DNA from: an uncultured Burkholderiales bacterium
GTDB lineage: Bacteria > Pseudomonadota > Gammaproteobacteria > Burkholderiales > Burkholderiaceae_C
Length of the DNA stretch: 28,071 nucleotides
Reading direction: 5' to 3'
Assembly (NCBI GenBank): GCA_903952885.1
Contig: CAJBHE010000282.1
Span: 1 to 28,071, forward strand
The notes beneath the pieces are model-generated. The model searched no databases and was not told the origin of the DNA. It saw only the letters and a program-made list of their open reading frames with translations. The position numbers and the translations under genes are program-made. Below, one piece after another: positions 1-6,979 of the stretch. Position 1 is the first letter of the stretch; each line of letters begins with the position of its first letter.

Positions 1-426
1 CTCATCACGCCAGTGAACCGCGGCAGTGCACTACCCCCGGTGTTGCACAAAGTGCTGGTGTCCAAAGAACTGCTCAAGCGGGGCACAGTCATCACGCCGA
101 CCATGTTCAGCTACGCCGAGATGCCAGCGGCGGGTATGGAAAACCAAATTATTTCTGACACCCAAATCATTAAAAACATGGAATTGGTTCGTGACCTCAC
201 TCCCAACACGCCGCTTCGATCTTACGACGTGAAGAACGCTGTTTTGGTCAAGCGCGGGCAAGAGGTTCAGGTCACGGCGGGCGAAGGCCAAGGCTTTTCC
301 ATCACGATGCGAGCGGAAGCATTGCAAGATGGTGGTTTAGGTGAACAAATTCGCTTAAAAAATGTCGAGTCGGGTCGATCTCTCTATGGGATGATCACTG
401 GACCGAATGCTGCGAAACTGAGGTGA
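1..426 (+). CDS. flgA: Flagellar basal body P-ring formation protein FlgA (3' part)
   Basis: Frame 1 is open from the first base to a TGA at 424-426, giving about 141 C-terminal residues; the true start lies upstream of the window. The segment matches the FlgA C-terminal SAF/beta-clip region: a block around VLVSKELLKRGTVIT, then TPNTPLRSYDV, then VKRGQEVQVTAGEGQGFSI, and an ending of the form GRSLYGMITGPN. FlgA is a periplasmic chaperone that helps FlgI assemble into the P ring around the rod. The GTG at 13 is in frame but is internal, not a start. The neighbours flgM and flgN follow in the usual flgA-flgM-flgN order. Family assignment is secure; only the N-terminus is missing. Confidence 0.9.
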   Translation, partial: LITPVNRGSALPPVLHKVLVSKELLKRGTVITPTMFSYAEMPAAGMENQIISDTQIIKNMELVRDLTPNTPLRSYDVKNAVLVKRGQEVQVTAGEGQGFSITMRAEALQDGGLGEQIRLKNVESGRSLYGMITGPNAAKLR

Positions 427-459
427 GAAGTGGTATTAGAAAAAACTTTCAAAAAACCC

Positions 460-486
460 TCAAGTTCTAGAATTTGGGGTCGATTG
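460..486 (+). promoter_or_regulatory. Sigma28 (FliA) promoter for flgM
   Basis: TCAAGTTC (460-467), an 11-base spacer and GTCGATTG (479-486) match the sigma28 consensus TAAAGTTT-N11-GCCGATAA well. It sits about 55 bases before the flgM start. Direct transcription of flgM by FliA is the known autoregulatory arrangement for the anti-sigma factor. Confidence 0.72.
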
Positions 487-541
487 AAGTATTGTGAAAA
501 AATTTTGACCTGAAATACAGGTTAGAGAAAGTGAAACCATC

Positions 542-862
542 ATGAATGACGCAATTTCAAACTACGGCCGGATGACACAATCGAACGCTGCCATTCGCAG
601 TGCCATCGATAAAGTCGAAAAACGAAGCCCTTCTGCCGCGCAAGCGAAAGAGGACTTGGCTCCATCTATGGAGAAAGCATCTTCCGCAGGAGCAGACAAA
701 GTGAGCTTGAGCAACGTTGCCCAAAAAGTCATGGCTCAGCCTGACTTCGACCGCTCCAAAGTAGAAGCCATCAAGCAGGCAATCAAGGAAGGCAACTACC
801 CTGTGAACCCTCGCCGCATTGCTGAAAACTTCGTAGCCCTCGAAAAAATGATCTCTAACTGA
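542..862 (+). CDS. flgM: Negative regulator of flagellin synthesis FlgM (anti-sigma28)
   Basis: A 106-residue protein ending at TGA 860-862. The C-terminal half has the FlgM pattern: DKVSLSN, then a predicted helix around DFDRSKVEAIKQAI, then GNYPVNPRRIAENFVALE. FlgM binds FliA and blocks late flagellar transcription until it is secreted through the completed hook-basal body. The N-terminal part is Ala/Ser/Lys-rich and probably disordered, as expected of an export substrate. It lies between flgA and flgN and has its own sigma28-type promoter upstream. Its presumed target FliA is encoded in the same window (9323-10081). The ATG at 542 is preceded by a weak purine-rich stretch (AGAGAAAG). Confidence 0.92.
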   Translation: MNDAISNYGRMTQSNAAIRSAIDKVEKRSPSAAQAKEDLAPSMEKASSAGADKVSLSNVAQKVMAQPDFDRSKVEAIKQAIKEGNYPVNPRRIAENFVALEKMISN

Positions 863-878
863 TCGTTCTTTGCTCGAA

Positions 879-1310
879 ATGACAACACTCGCCACTGAGA
901 CACAAGCCTCTCCTCTGGACCAGGCCAATGCCTTGGCGCAAACACTGGAAGACATGCTCGAACAAGAGTTCGCGCATCTGAAAGTGCAAAACCTTGACGC
1001 CTTCGAAGCGTCGCAAGCCTCTAAAAACGAGCTACTTCATCAGCTCGCCCAACTGGCTGGTATTCACGGGCCAGAGTCTGCGGACGCACTCGGCCCCGAG
1101 TGGGATGGTTTCAAAGAGCAGATGGCCCATTGCCGCGACATGCATCGCCGCAACGAGGTGTTGATTGTTCGAAAAATTGACGCCATCCGTGGTGCTTTGC
1201 AAAGCATGCAAGTGCAAGACCCCGCGAGCTCGGTTGAAATTTATGATCGCCTCGGCAAAGTCTCACGCGGTCGACGCGGTGCCATGGGCCGAGGCTACGC
1301 AGAAGCTTAA
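879..1310 (+). CDS. flgN: FlgN-type chaperone for hook-associated proteins
   Basis: About 143 residues, predicted almost entirely helical. FlgN-like features are the N-terminal helix with LAQTLEDMLEQEFAHLK and DAFEASQASKNELLHQLAQ, and a C-terminal RNEVLIVRKIDAIRGALQSMQ helix of the kind that binds FlgK and FlgL. FlgN is a cytoplasmic export chaperone that delivers hook-filament junction proteins to the flagellar export gate. I chose the ATG at 879; a TTG at 870 is also in frame, and neither has a clear Shine-Dalgarno. The gene follows flgM by 16 bases and is presumably co-transcribed. Its stop lies 14 bases from the convergent end of flhX. Confidence 0.85.
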   Translation: MTTLATETQASPLDQANALAQTLEDMLEQEFAHLKVQNLDAFEASQASKNELLHQLAQLAGIHGPESADALGPEWDGFKEQMAHCRDMHRRNEVLIVRKIDAIRGALQSMQVQDPASSVEIYDRLGKVSRGRRGAMGRGYAEA

Positions 1311-1324
1311 AGCTTTCAAGGCTG

Positions 1325-1603
1325 TTAAGGCTTTTCATCTCCGGGCTGCATGCCCTTGAGCCAATACACCCACGCCAAAATCACGGCGACGGCGGTGAAC
1401 ATCTCTTCTGGAATTTCTTGGCCAACATCGAGCCTGCTCAGCATGGCCAACAGGCGTGGGTCCTCGGCCACGTAAACACCTTGCCTTTTGGCCTCTGCCA
1501 CGATGCGACGTGCTAGCTCATCATCACCCTTGGCGGTCAGTACGGGCGATTTGTTGCGGCCATATTCCAAGGCGACGGCTTGCATGTAGTGCTTGTCGGT
1601 CAT
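1325..1603 (-). CDS. flhX: FlhX: stand-alone FlhB C-terminal (export switch) domain protein
   Basis: A 92-residue protein that aligns with only the cytoplasmic, post-cleavage part of FlhB/YscU. It shows AVALEYG, PVLTAKGDDELARRI, AKRQGVYVAEDPRL, DVGQEIPEEMFTAVAVILAWVY. The four transmembrane helices and the autocleaving NPTH tetrapeptide of FlhB are absent; the protein begins where cleaved FlhB would begin. FlhB C-terminal fragments act in the rod/hook-to-filament substrate switch, and short homologues (Helicobacter FlhX, Bacillus YlqH) are known. The ATG at 1603 overlaps the upstream TGA by four bases (ATGA), so translation is coupled to the FliK-like gene. It is the last gene of the operon starting at 4705. 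Full-length flhB is not in this window. Confidence 0.85.
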   Translation of the reverse strand: MTDKHYMQAVALEYGRNKSPVLTAKGDDELARRIVAEAKRQGVYVAEDPRLLAMLSRLDVGQEIPEEMFTAVAVILAWVYWLKGMQPGDEKP

Positions 1604-2688
1604 ACGCGGGTGTCAATCAGGCTGCCATGCTCGGAGGGTGGATGGTCCTCCACTGCATCAGGACGTGGAGCGTTGTAGACCTGAAAACTGCCCATGCGCA
1701 AGCCTGCGCCTTCGAGCTCGTCGGTGAGATCGGTGGCATTGAACTTGGCAAGATCCGCCACGTCTTTACGCAAAGCCCACATGGTGAGGTCAACCTGCGC
1801 GCTGTGACTGATGGTGGTTTTGAGCCACACTTCGCCCAGCACACGGCTGTCGGTGTGCATGTTGACCACCAACGGGTTTTTGGGCTGGCCAGGCTTGTTG
1901 CCTTTTTGCTCGAAGTGCAGCGCCACGGGGTCGGCATCTCGAAACGGGATGACTAAGCCAAAATGCAAATCGCCTTTATTGACGGTTTGGCCAGATTGCA
2001 CTTGCGCGGCCTCAAGTTCATCCAAGGCGTGCTCTAGGCTGTCTTGGTTGTCGACACTGTCTTGGTTTTGTAGGCGCTCACGTTCGGCCATGAGCAAGCG
2101 GAGCAGCACCTTGGTGTTGTCAGCCACAGGCTCGCCATCGGCCAAGCTAGCTTCGCTCGTTTTGGTATGGCCCAAGATGAAGCGCTTCAATGCTTGGGGC
2201 TGCAAACTTCCCATATTCAGGCGTTGGCCTTGAATGCGTTTTTTCAATTCTGCAGCATCGAGCACTGGAGGAATTAAGCCCTCCAATACCCCCGGGCGCA
2301 GCAAAGCCAACAAACTGGAAAAGCCGGGTGGCTGAAACAGCAAAGTATTCAGTCGTGTGGGCATGGCCGCAGGCAGCGCCTCTGGGCCCGCAAAGCTGCC
2401 CGTGTGTAGCAACTGCAAGGCCCACTTACCCGTAGGTAAGAGCTGTGCACGCAGCTGGGCCACATCACCCTCTTTGATATACGGGAACAAGGGCACATTG
2501 AACGCGTGCTCATTGAGCACCAATTTGAGCTGCTGGTTGACCACCGCGGCGGTGGCTTGCACCACTTGGCCGTCGTGTAAACCCAGTTGCCGAGCCACCG
2601 GCGCTTCCACATACGCGATGCGCATGTCCATGTGAACAGGGGACACACGCGTGATGGCGTGAACGCCTTCAGGGCCGAGAATGGCCAT
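1600..2688 (-). CDS. FliK-like hook-length control domain protein (second FliK)
   Basis: A 362-residue soluble protein. The C-terminal part, roughly residues 265-345, resembles the Flg_hook domain of FliK: VVNMHTDSRVLGEVWLKTTI, then a stretch of about 30 residues, then LTDELEGAGLRMGSFQVYNAP. This corresponds to the FliK pattern in which an LGEV strand pair is followed by a helix and a GL-x-G-x-x-V strand. The N-terminal part (residues 10-110) is probably a beta domain and is not Pro/Gln-rich like canonical FliK. A true FliK is encoded at 14619-16376, so this is a second, divergent copy. It is directly coupled to flhX, which suggests a FliK/FlhB-like pair. It has no signal peptide. Function in hook length or export switching is inference. 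Confidence 0.68.
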   Translation of the reverse strand: MAILGPEGVHAITRVSPVHMDMRIAYVEAPVARQLGLHDGQVVQATAAVVNQQLKLVLNEHAFNVPLFPYIKEGDVAQLRAQLLPTGKWALQLLHTGSFAGPEALPAAMPTRLNTLLFQPPGFSSLLALLRPGVLEGLIPPVLDAAELKKRIQGQRLNMGSLQPQALKRFILGHTKTSEASLADGEPVADNTKVLLRLLMAERERLQNQDSVDNQDSLEHALDELEAAQVQSGQTVNKGDLHFGLVIPFRDADPVALHFEQKGNKPGQPKNPLVVNMHTDSRVLGEVWLKTTISHSAQVDLTMWALRKDVADLAKFNATDLTDELEGAGLRMGSFQVYNAPRPDAVEDHPPSEHGSLIDTRV

Positions 2689-2698
2689 GCCAGCCTCC

Positions 2699-3100
2699 TT
2701 AGGGGAAGCGCACCCAGTTTTTGCGCTCGCTCATGTTCATGTCAGCAGTGGAGTAGCCACCACCACGGTGCATGCCACTGCTGCCCAATGATTGGCCAGG
2801 CACCGTATAGGTACGCAGTAAATCGTCATGACTAGGTACGTTCAGTACTGCGCCAGCCATCAAAGAACGCGGGGGCGATTTGGTGAAAGCTTGTGGATTT
2901 TGCTGCACAAAGGCGTTACGCAAAATGTCAATTCGCAAGGGGCTGTCTGGCATGGTTTTTTTGATGACTTTGTCGAGCGTGTCACCTGCCACTACTTGAT
3001 AAGTGGTGTTTGCAGCGGGGCTGGCAGCCAGCGCCAACGCAGGGACCACCCACAATAAGCAGCAAAGCCAAGTGCGAGCGGAAGTGATGGGCGTATTCAT
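2699..3100 (-). CDS. Secreted LysM/FimV-like domain protein
   Basis: A 133-residue protein with a clear Sec signal peptide (hydrophobic core WLCCLLWVVPALALA, cleavage probably near residue 25). A single LysM-like domain of the FimV N-terminal type spans about residues 33-93: YQVVAGDTLDKVI, LRNAFVQQNPQAF, SLMAGAVLNVPS. LysM domains bind peptidoglycan, so the protein is probably periplasmic and cell-wall-associated. The remaining 40 residues are Gly/Ser-rich without a recognisable domain. It lies between flgT (22-base gap) and the FliK-like gene (10-base gap) in the same operon, which suggests a role in anchoring or localising the flagellar base. That role is inference. Confidence 0.72.
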   Translation of the reverse strand: MNTPITSARTWLCCLLWVVPALALAASPAANTTYQVVAGDTLDKVIKKTMPDSPLRIDILRNAFVQQNPQAFTKSPPRSLMAGAVLNVPSHDDLLRTYTVPGQSLGSSGMHRGGGYSTADMNMSERKNWVRFP

Positions 3101-3122
3101 GGTCAGTTCTCCCGTTCATTAT

Positions 3123-4199
3123 TTAGTAGGTATAGGGCCAAGCAACCCAGGCCCCGTTGAATTTTTGTTTACGCCCAGCCACTTGTTTGATCTCGGCTTG
3201 GTAAAGCGTGACCGATTTGACTTCGGCCAACACTGCCGCGTCAAGCGCACCTGGCTCAAGGGTGTGGCGAGGCAAGACAGAAGGATCGGCAATCATGAGC
3301 ATATCGCCCACGCGCAGGCCCGCATTGCTGCCGGCATTGAGGGCCAAGCGCCCATCTTTTTGCTCAACCGCAAAGGTTTGGGGCTCACAAGCCAACTGCT
3401 TTTCAAGTTGTTGAACCATGGCATTCACTGCAAGACCGATCGCAGCGTTGGTGTCGGTGTCCATCTTGGGTGTGCCATGGGCTTGGGTGGGCAAGCTGGG
3501 CAACACGACCTCTTCGGCCACGAACCAACCTCGACGTTGTCCTGGGCCGCTGACTTGCAAGGTCAAACCAAACGCAGAAAAGTTGTCTGATACACCCGAC
3601 AACGGCGCGGGCGTCACCGTGAGTTGGGCGTGCCACTGCACATGTTCTTCGCCGTGGCCATGGATCAATCGGTCGTAGGTACGCGCCTGTGCTTGGGTGC
3701 TGATGAGACGCCAGCGCTCAGAGCGGGCAGCGGCTTGCATCAGACGAGTACGGGCCGCAAAACCGAGTTGCTGCGCTTGGTAACGCTGCGCTGAGGCCAA
3801 GCCTTGAGATAAGTCCATGCCCACCGTCATCACATGACGCAAAGGAGCTTTGGCTTGGGGCGCTTCACAGCGGCCCGGTTTCACGGCCTCAACTGAGTTA
3901 GTAACCACCAACTCTGCTTGAGGTTGTTTGCCAGCATCGCGCGTGTATTGGGCGACTTGCAAATCTCGCAACTTTATTTCTGATGAGAAGCGGTTGAGTT
4001 CACGCAACTTGCCATCGCTCTCCATCCAGCTGGTGGCGCTCACGCGCGTGTTGGACTTCATGGCGACTTCCACCATCGCGCTGCGAATGGCGTTGAGTCG
4101 CTCTTGAGGGCTCAAATCAGCCGCAGCCGTTGACAAGTGGACTCCCGCCAAGCCCAACAGGGCAGCGAGACACAGGTGTCGGAATGACCAAGTCCACAT
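3123..4199 (-). CDS. flgT: FlgT-like flagellar assembly protein (H-ring type)
   Basis: A 358-residue exported protein with an N-terminal signal peptide (core LAALLGLAGVHL, cleavage near AAA-DLS at 27). The overall plan follows Vibrio FlgT: an N-terminal segment beginning SPQERLNAIRSAMVEVA, a middle alpha/beta region, and a small C-terminal beta domain with LNAGSNAGLRVGDMLMI and a closing strand NGAWVAW. In Vibrio, FlgT builds the H ring around the LP ring and helps recruit stator proteins. The next gene upstream, an LPP20-family lipoprotein, fits FlgP, so the pair supports this reading. The C-terminal domain is the most convincing part; the middle is divergent, so the name is a family-level assignment. 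Confidence 0.7.
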   Translation of the reverse strand: MWTWSFRHLCLAALLGLAGVHLSTAAADLSPQERLNAIRSAMVEVAMKSNTRVSATSWMESDGKLRELNRFSSEIKLRDLQVAQYTRDAGKQPQAELVVTNSVEAVKPGRCEAPQAKAPLRHVMTVGMDLSQGLASAQRYQAQQLGFAARTRLMQAAARSERWRLISTQAQARTYDRLIHGHGEEHVQWHAQLTVTPAPLSGVSDNFSAFGLTLQVSGPGQRRGWFVAEEVVLPSLPTQAHGTPKMDTDTNAAIGLAVNAMVQQLEKQLACEPQTFAVEQKDGRLALNAGSNAGLRVGDMLMIADPSVLPRHTLEPGALDAAVLAEVKSVTLYQAEIKQVAGRKQKFNGAWVAWPYTY

Positions 4200-4222
4200 A
4201 AGCCAGATATCTTCAGTGCAGC

Positions 4223-4705
4223 TTAGTTGCGGCGGTTACTTAAGCTGGCGATGTACAGGGCACGCAGGTCATTCACCACATTGCGGTCCAGAGACATGGT
4301 GGTTTCGTAAGTGTCATCACCAACTGGTGTGATGCTGACCAGGACTGCGCCGTAAATCACACCCTCCACGCGAGCGCGGAAGGTGTCACTCATCACCGTC
4401 ATGTCCGCCACGGTGGTGCTGGCGTCGAGCTGTTGGCCGTAGACCTGTTCGGTCAAGGCGCGGTAAGCGTCTAGTTTGGAAGCACGAATGGCCAACAAAC
4501 GCTGCTGGGCAGGATTGCGGTGGTTTTGAATGCTAATGACCGCATAACCCGTGGCCACCAAGGTCTCGCGCTTTTGGGTCATGGGCGTGATCATGTTGGC
4601 GTTTTCTTCCATGCGGGCTTGTGACTGCATGGGAGGGGGCGTGTTGGCGCAAGCGGTCAACAGTAAGGCTGAGGCTGTGACAGCCCAAAGGGTGTTGCGG
4701 TTCAT
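4223..4705 (-). CDS. flgP: LPP20-family outer-membrane lipoprotein, FlgP-like
   Basis: I start this at the ATG at 4705, giving 160 residues. The start is backed by AAGGA seven bases upstream and by a perfect lipoprotein signal: MNRNTLWAVTASALLLTAC with Cys19 as the lipidation site. The mature part shows LPP20 features: VATGYAVISIQNHRNPAQQRLLAIRASKLDAYRALTEQ in outline, then a short VRARVEGVIYGA-like strand and YETTMSLDRNVVNDL. FlgP is an outer-membrane lipoprotein that, in Vibrio and Campylobacter, forms disks or rings around the flagellar base. It heads the operon flgP-flgT-LysM-fliK2-flhX and has a sigma28-type promoter directly upstream. FlgO, the usual third partner, is not seen in this window. 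Confidence 0.8.
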   Translation of the reverse strand: MNRNTLWAVTASALLLTACANTPPPMQSQARMEENANMITPMTQKRETLVATGYAVISIQNHRNPAQQRLLAIRASKLDAYRALTEQVYGQQLDASTTVADMTVMSDTFRARVEGVIYGAVLVSITPVGDDTYETTMSLDRNVVNDLRALYIASLSNRRN

Positions 4706-4733
4706 GTCTATGTCCTTGAGAGGTCTCCCACTT

Positions 4734-4760
4734 GATTCGGCACAGAACCTTGTATCTTTA
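4734..4760 (-). promoter_or_regulatory. Sigma28 (FliA) promoter for the flgP operon
   Basis: Reading the minus strand, TAAAGATA (4760-4753), 11 bases, then GCCGAATC (4741-4734). This keeps the TAAAG core and the GCCGA core of sigma28 promoters at the exact usual spacing. Predicted transcription starts about 20 bases before the flgP ATG, just upstream of the AAGGA ribosome-binding site. Confidence 0.7.
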
Positions 4761-4804
4761 ACAAATTGCAATACGAATACTTTTTCTGTCTTGTGAAAGA
4801 TTTG

Positions 4805-4817
4805 TTGTCACCGACAA
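4805..4817. repeat. Dyad TTGTC-ACC-GACAA before the sigma54 activator
   Basis: A perfect 5-bp inverted repeat with a 3-base spacer, ending 20 bases before the activator start and just before its AGGAA ribosome-binding site. It could be an autoregulatory operator. The evidence is position and symmetry only. Confidence 0.35.
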
Positions 4818-4837
4818 TAGGTGTAGGAATTTTTGAC

Positions 4838-5938
4838 ATGAAGCAAACCACACACTTTATTGGCAGCAGCGAGTCAGCGACCACTTTACGCCAATTGGTG
4901 GCCACCATGGCCAACTCCAACGCCACCGTCATGATCACGGGGGAAAGCGGCACAGGCAAAGAGCTTTTGGCTCGGCTGCTGCATGAGCAGTCCGACCGCT
5001 GTGGCGCCAACTTTGTACCAATCAACTGCGCCGCCATCCCCAAAGACTTGTTGGAAAGCGAACTATTTGGCCACCGCAAAGGGGCTTTCACGGGTGCCGT
5101 GGCCGACCGCATTGGCCGCTTTGAGCTGGCCCATGGTGGCACCATCTTCCTCGATGAAATTGGCGACATGTCACTCGACATGCAAGTCAAGCTGCTGCGT
5201 GTCTTGCAAGAACGAACGGTTGACCCCATTGGCGGAACCCGCCAAGTGCAGGTCGATGTGCGCGTGGTAGCAGCAACCCACCGAGATTTAGAAACCGAAA
5301 TTGCAGCCGGCCGGTTCCGTGAAGACTTGTATTACCGACTCAACGTGCTGCCCATGGTCACACCACCGTTGCGCGAACGCAACGCTGATGTGGTGGAGCT
5401 GCTGACTTTCTTTGCCAAAAAGTGTGCGAGCTTTGGCAAGCAGCCCATTCGCTTCAAACCCGATTTCATGGCGGCTTTGCAAAAGTACCCTTGGCCCGGC
5501 AACGTGCGTGAGCTGTCCAACGTGGTGGACCGTTTCAGCACCTTGTACGCTGGCCAAGAACTCGACTTGCGCGCCATTCCCCCTACTCTGCTGCCCAAAG
5601 GCTTGGTGTCTGCCCAAGCCGAGCTGCAAGCGCAAGCACCTTTGCTGGCCAAGATGGAAATGACGCCACCACCCGAGGTGTTGGCCGAGATGAACGAAGA
5701 GCTGGAGGAAGAGGACAACGAGATCGAGGGCCTCATCATGCTGGCTCAAGGCATGCCACAGCTGCCGCCCGAAGGCTTGTCGCTCAAAGAGCGCATGGCA
5801 CAAATTGAGCGCAGCATCATTGAGCAAGCGCTGAGCCGTAACTCTGGCAATGTGTCACGCACCGCCAAATTGCTGAATTTACAGCGCACCACCTTGATTG
5901 AAAAGATCAACAAGTACGAGCTGCGACCAGCGGCATAA
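4838..5938 (+). CDS. Sigma54-dependent flagellar transcriptional activator (FleQ/FlrA-like, no receiver domain)
   Basis: I start this at the ATG at 4838, preceded by AGGAA eight bases away, giving 366 residues. The AAA+ domain starts almost at the N-terminus: Walker A GESGTGKE at 35-42, GAFTGA loop (sigma54 contact) at 82-87, Walker B with Asp106-Glu107. A Fis-type HTH closes the protein (about 325-366, SGNVSRTAKLLNLQRTTLIEKI). An acidic Glu-rich linker lies near 285-315. The N-terminal REC/FleQ domain is missing, so activity is probably set by abundance or by partners such as FlhG rather than phosphorylation; that is inference. Its likely targets here are the sigma54 promoters before flhA and perhaps fliK. 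It is divergent from the flgP operon and convergent with motB. Placement supports a flagellar master regulator. Confidence 0.85.
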   Translation: MKQTTHFIGSSESATTLRQLVATMANSNATVMITGESGTGKELLARLLHEQSDRCGANFVPINCAAIPKDLLESELFGHRKGAFTGAVADRIGRFELAHGGTIFLDEIGDMSLDMQVKLLRVLQERTVDPIGGTRQVQVDVRVVAATHRDLETEIAAGRFREDLYYRLNVLPMVTPPLRERNADVVELLTFFAKKCASFGKQPIRFKPDFMAALQKYPWPGNVRELSNVVDRFSTLYAGQELDLRAIPPTLLPKGLVSAQAELQAQAPLLAKMEMTPPPEVLAEMNEELEEEDNEIEGLIMLAQGMPQLPPEGLSLKERMAQIERSIIEQALSRNSGNVSRTAKLLNLQRTTLIEKINKYELRPAA

Positions 5939-5947
5939 GCCGCTGTT

Positions 5948-6979
5948 TCAGTCTTGGTCGTTGTAGAGCACCGTGATACTCATACGGCGGTTACGTGGAT
6001 CGCGGGGATCTTTAGGATTGAAAGGATCTGTATCAGCCACACCCTCGATGCGAGCGAATCGGCTTTCTTTGATGCCACTCTTTTCCAGCAAAGCACGGGT
6101 AACTTCGGCGCGCTCAGCTGAGAGCGACCAGTTGTTGCGACCTTCTTTGTTGTTGAACGGCACGCTGTCGGTGTGACCGCGAATCGCAATCTTGTTGGGC
6201 ATGTCGGCCAAAGAAGCTGCAATTTCACTGATCAAACTAGCAGCCTTACCCTGCATGCTCATGCCACCGCTTGGGAACATGGCAAAGTCGGCTTTGTCGA
6301 TGATCTCGATGCGCAAACCTTGCTTGTCACGCGTGACAGACACTTGGTCTTTCAAACCACCCAACTTTTTGTTTTCCGACAACTTTTGTTCAATCTCTTT
6401 TTCGAGTTTGTCAAAATCGGCTTTCTCTTGGGCTTGGGCGATTTCTTTCTTCTGCTCTGGCGTCAGCTTGTCTGGGTCTGAGTAAGGGTTGTTGTTTTCT
6501 TGGCCGGGGTCAGTGCTGGGGTTGGGACCGCCTTCTGAGCGGGGTGTCAAACGTTCCAACAAACCGGTTTGCTTGGCGGCAAAAGGAAAACCATCGGGGT
6601 CGATGATGGAACGACCACCCAACACGCCATTGGAACCCGCCAGCTGTCCAATGGCGACCAAGCTTTGCGAAGTGGGTTTGAAGTAATCAGCAATGCTTTT
6701 GCGTTGGTCCTCGTTAGACGCACCCAACAGCCACATCAACAAAAAGAAGGCCATCATGGCCGTCATCATGTCGGCCAAAGCGATCTTCCAAGCACCACCG
6801 TGAGCGCCACCGTGGCCCTCATCGATGATTTTCTTGATGATGATGACGGGTGCAAGTGCAGCTTCTTTTTCTGCTTCGGCTTTAGCGGCTTCTTCAGCAG
6901 CAACTGCAGCAGCGGCTGCAGCGGCGGCAGTGTCTTTTTCCGCGTCTTCGGGCGCGGCGGCGTCTTTTTCGTCAGCCAT
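5948..6979 (-). CDS. motB: Flagellar motor stator protein MotB
   Basis: A 343-residue protein. The plug/transmembrane region GGAWKIALADMMTAMMAFFL contains the proton-carrying Asp at residue 70, equivalent to Asp32 of E. coli MotB. The C-terminal OmpA/MotB peptidoglycan-binding domain shows IAIRGHTDSVPFNN and a closing RRMSITVL. With MotA it forms the proton-driven stator anchored in the cell wall. The ATG overlaps the motA stop by one base (TAATG), so the pair is translationally coupled. Unusual is the first ~45 residues: an Ala/Glu/Lys/Asp-rich low-complexity extension, including a run of about 11 alanines, before the canonical MotB start. A Pro/Asn-rich linker lies between the membrane segment and the OmpA domain. 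Confidence 0.93.
   Translation of the reverse strand: MADEKDAAAPEDAEKDTAAAAAAAAVAAEEAAKAEAEKEAALAPVIIIKKIIDEGHGGAHGGAWKIALADMMTAMMAFFLLMWLLGASNEDQRKSIADYFKPTSQSLVAIGQLAGSNGVLGGRSIIDPDGFPFAAKQTGLLERLTPRSEGGPNPSTDPGQENNNPYSDPDKLTPEQKKEIAQAQEKADFDKLEKEIEQKLSENKKLGGLKDQVSVTRDKQGLRIEIIDKADFAMFPSGGMSMQGKAASLISEIAASLADMPNKIAIRGHTDSVPFNNKEGRNNWSLSAERAEVTRALLEKSGIKESRFARIEGVADTDPFNPKDPRDPRNRRMSITVLYNDQD

Noticed and set aside
1311..1330. Terminator between flgN and flhX
   Set aside because: Small AAGCTT inverted repeats exist, but no stem-plus-T-tract structure of convincing strength.
3003..3590. 195-codon plus-strand frame across the LysM and flgT genes
   Set aside because: It overlaps two well-supported minus-strand genes and has no recognisable features.
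4738..4752. Sigma54-like GGCAC...TTG on the plus strand before the activator gene
   Set aside because: The spacing between the GG and the -12 element is one base too long and the -12 GC is absent; the same bases form a better sigma28 promoter on the minus strand.
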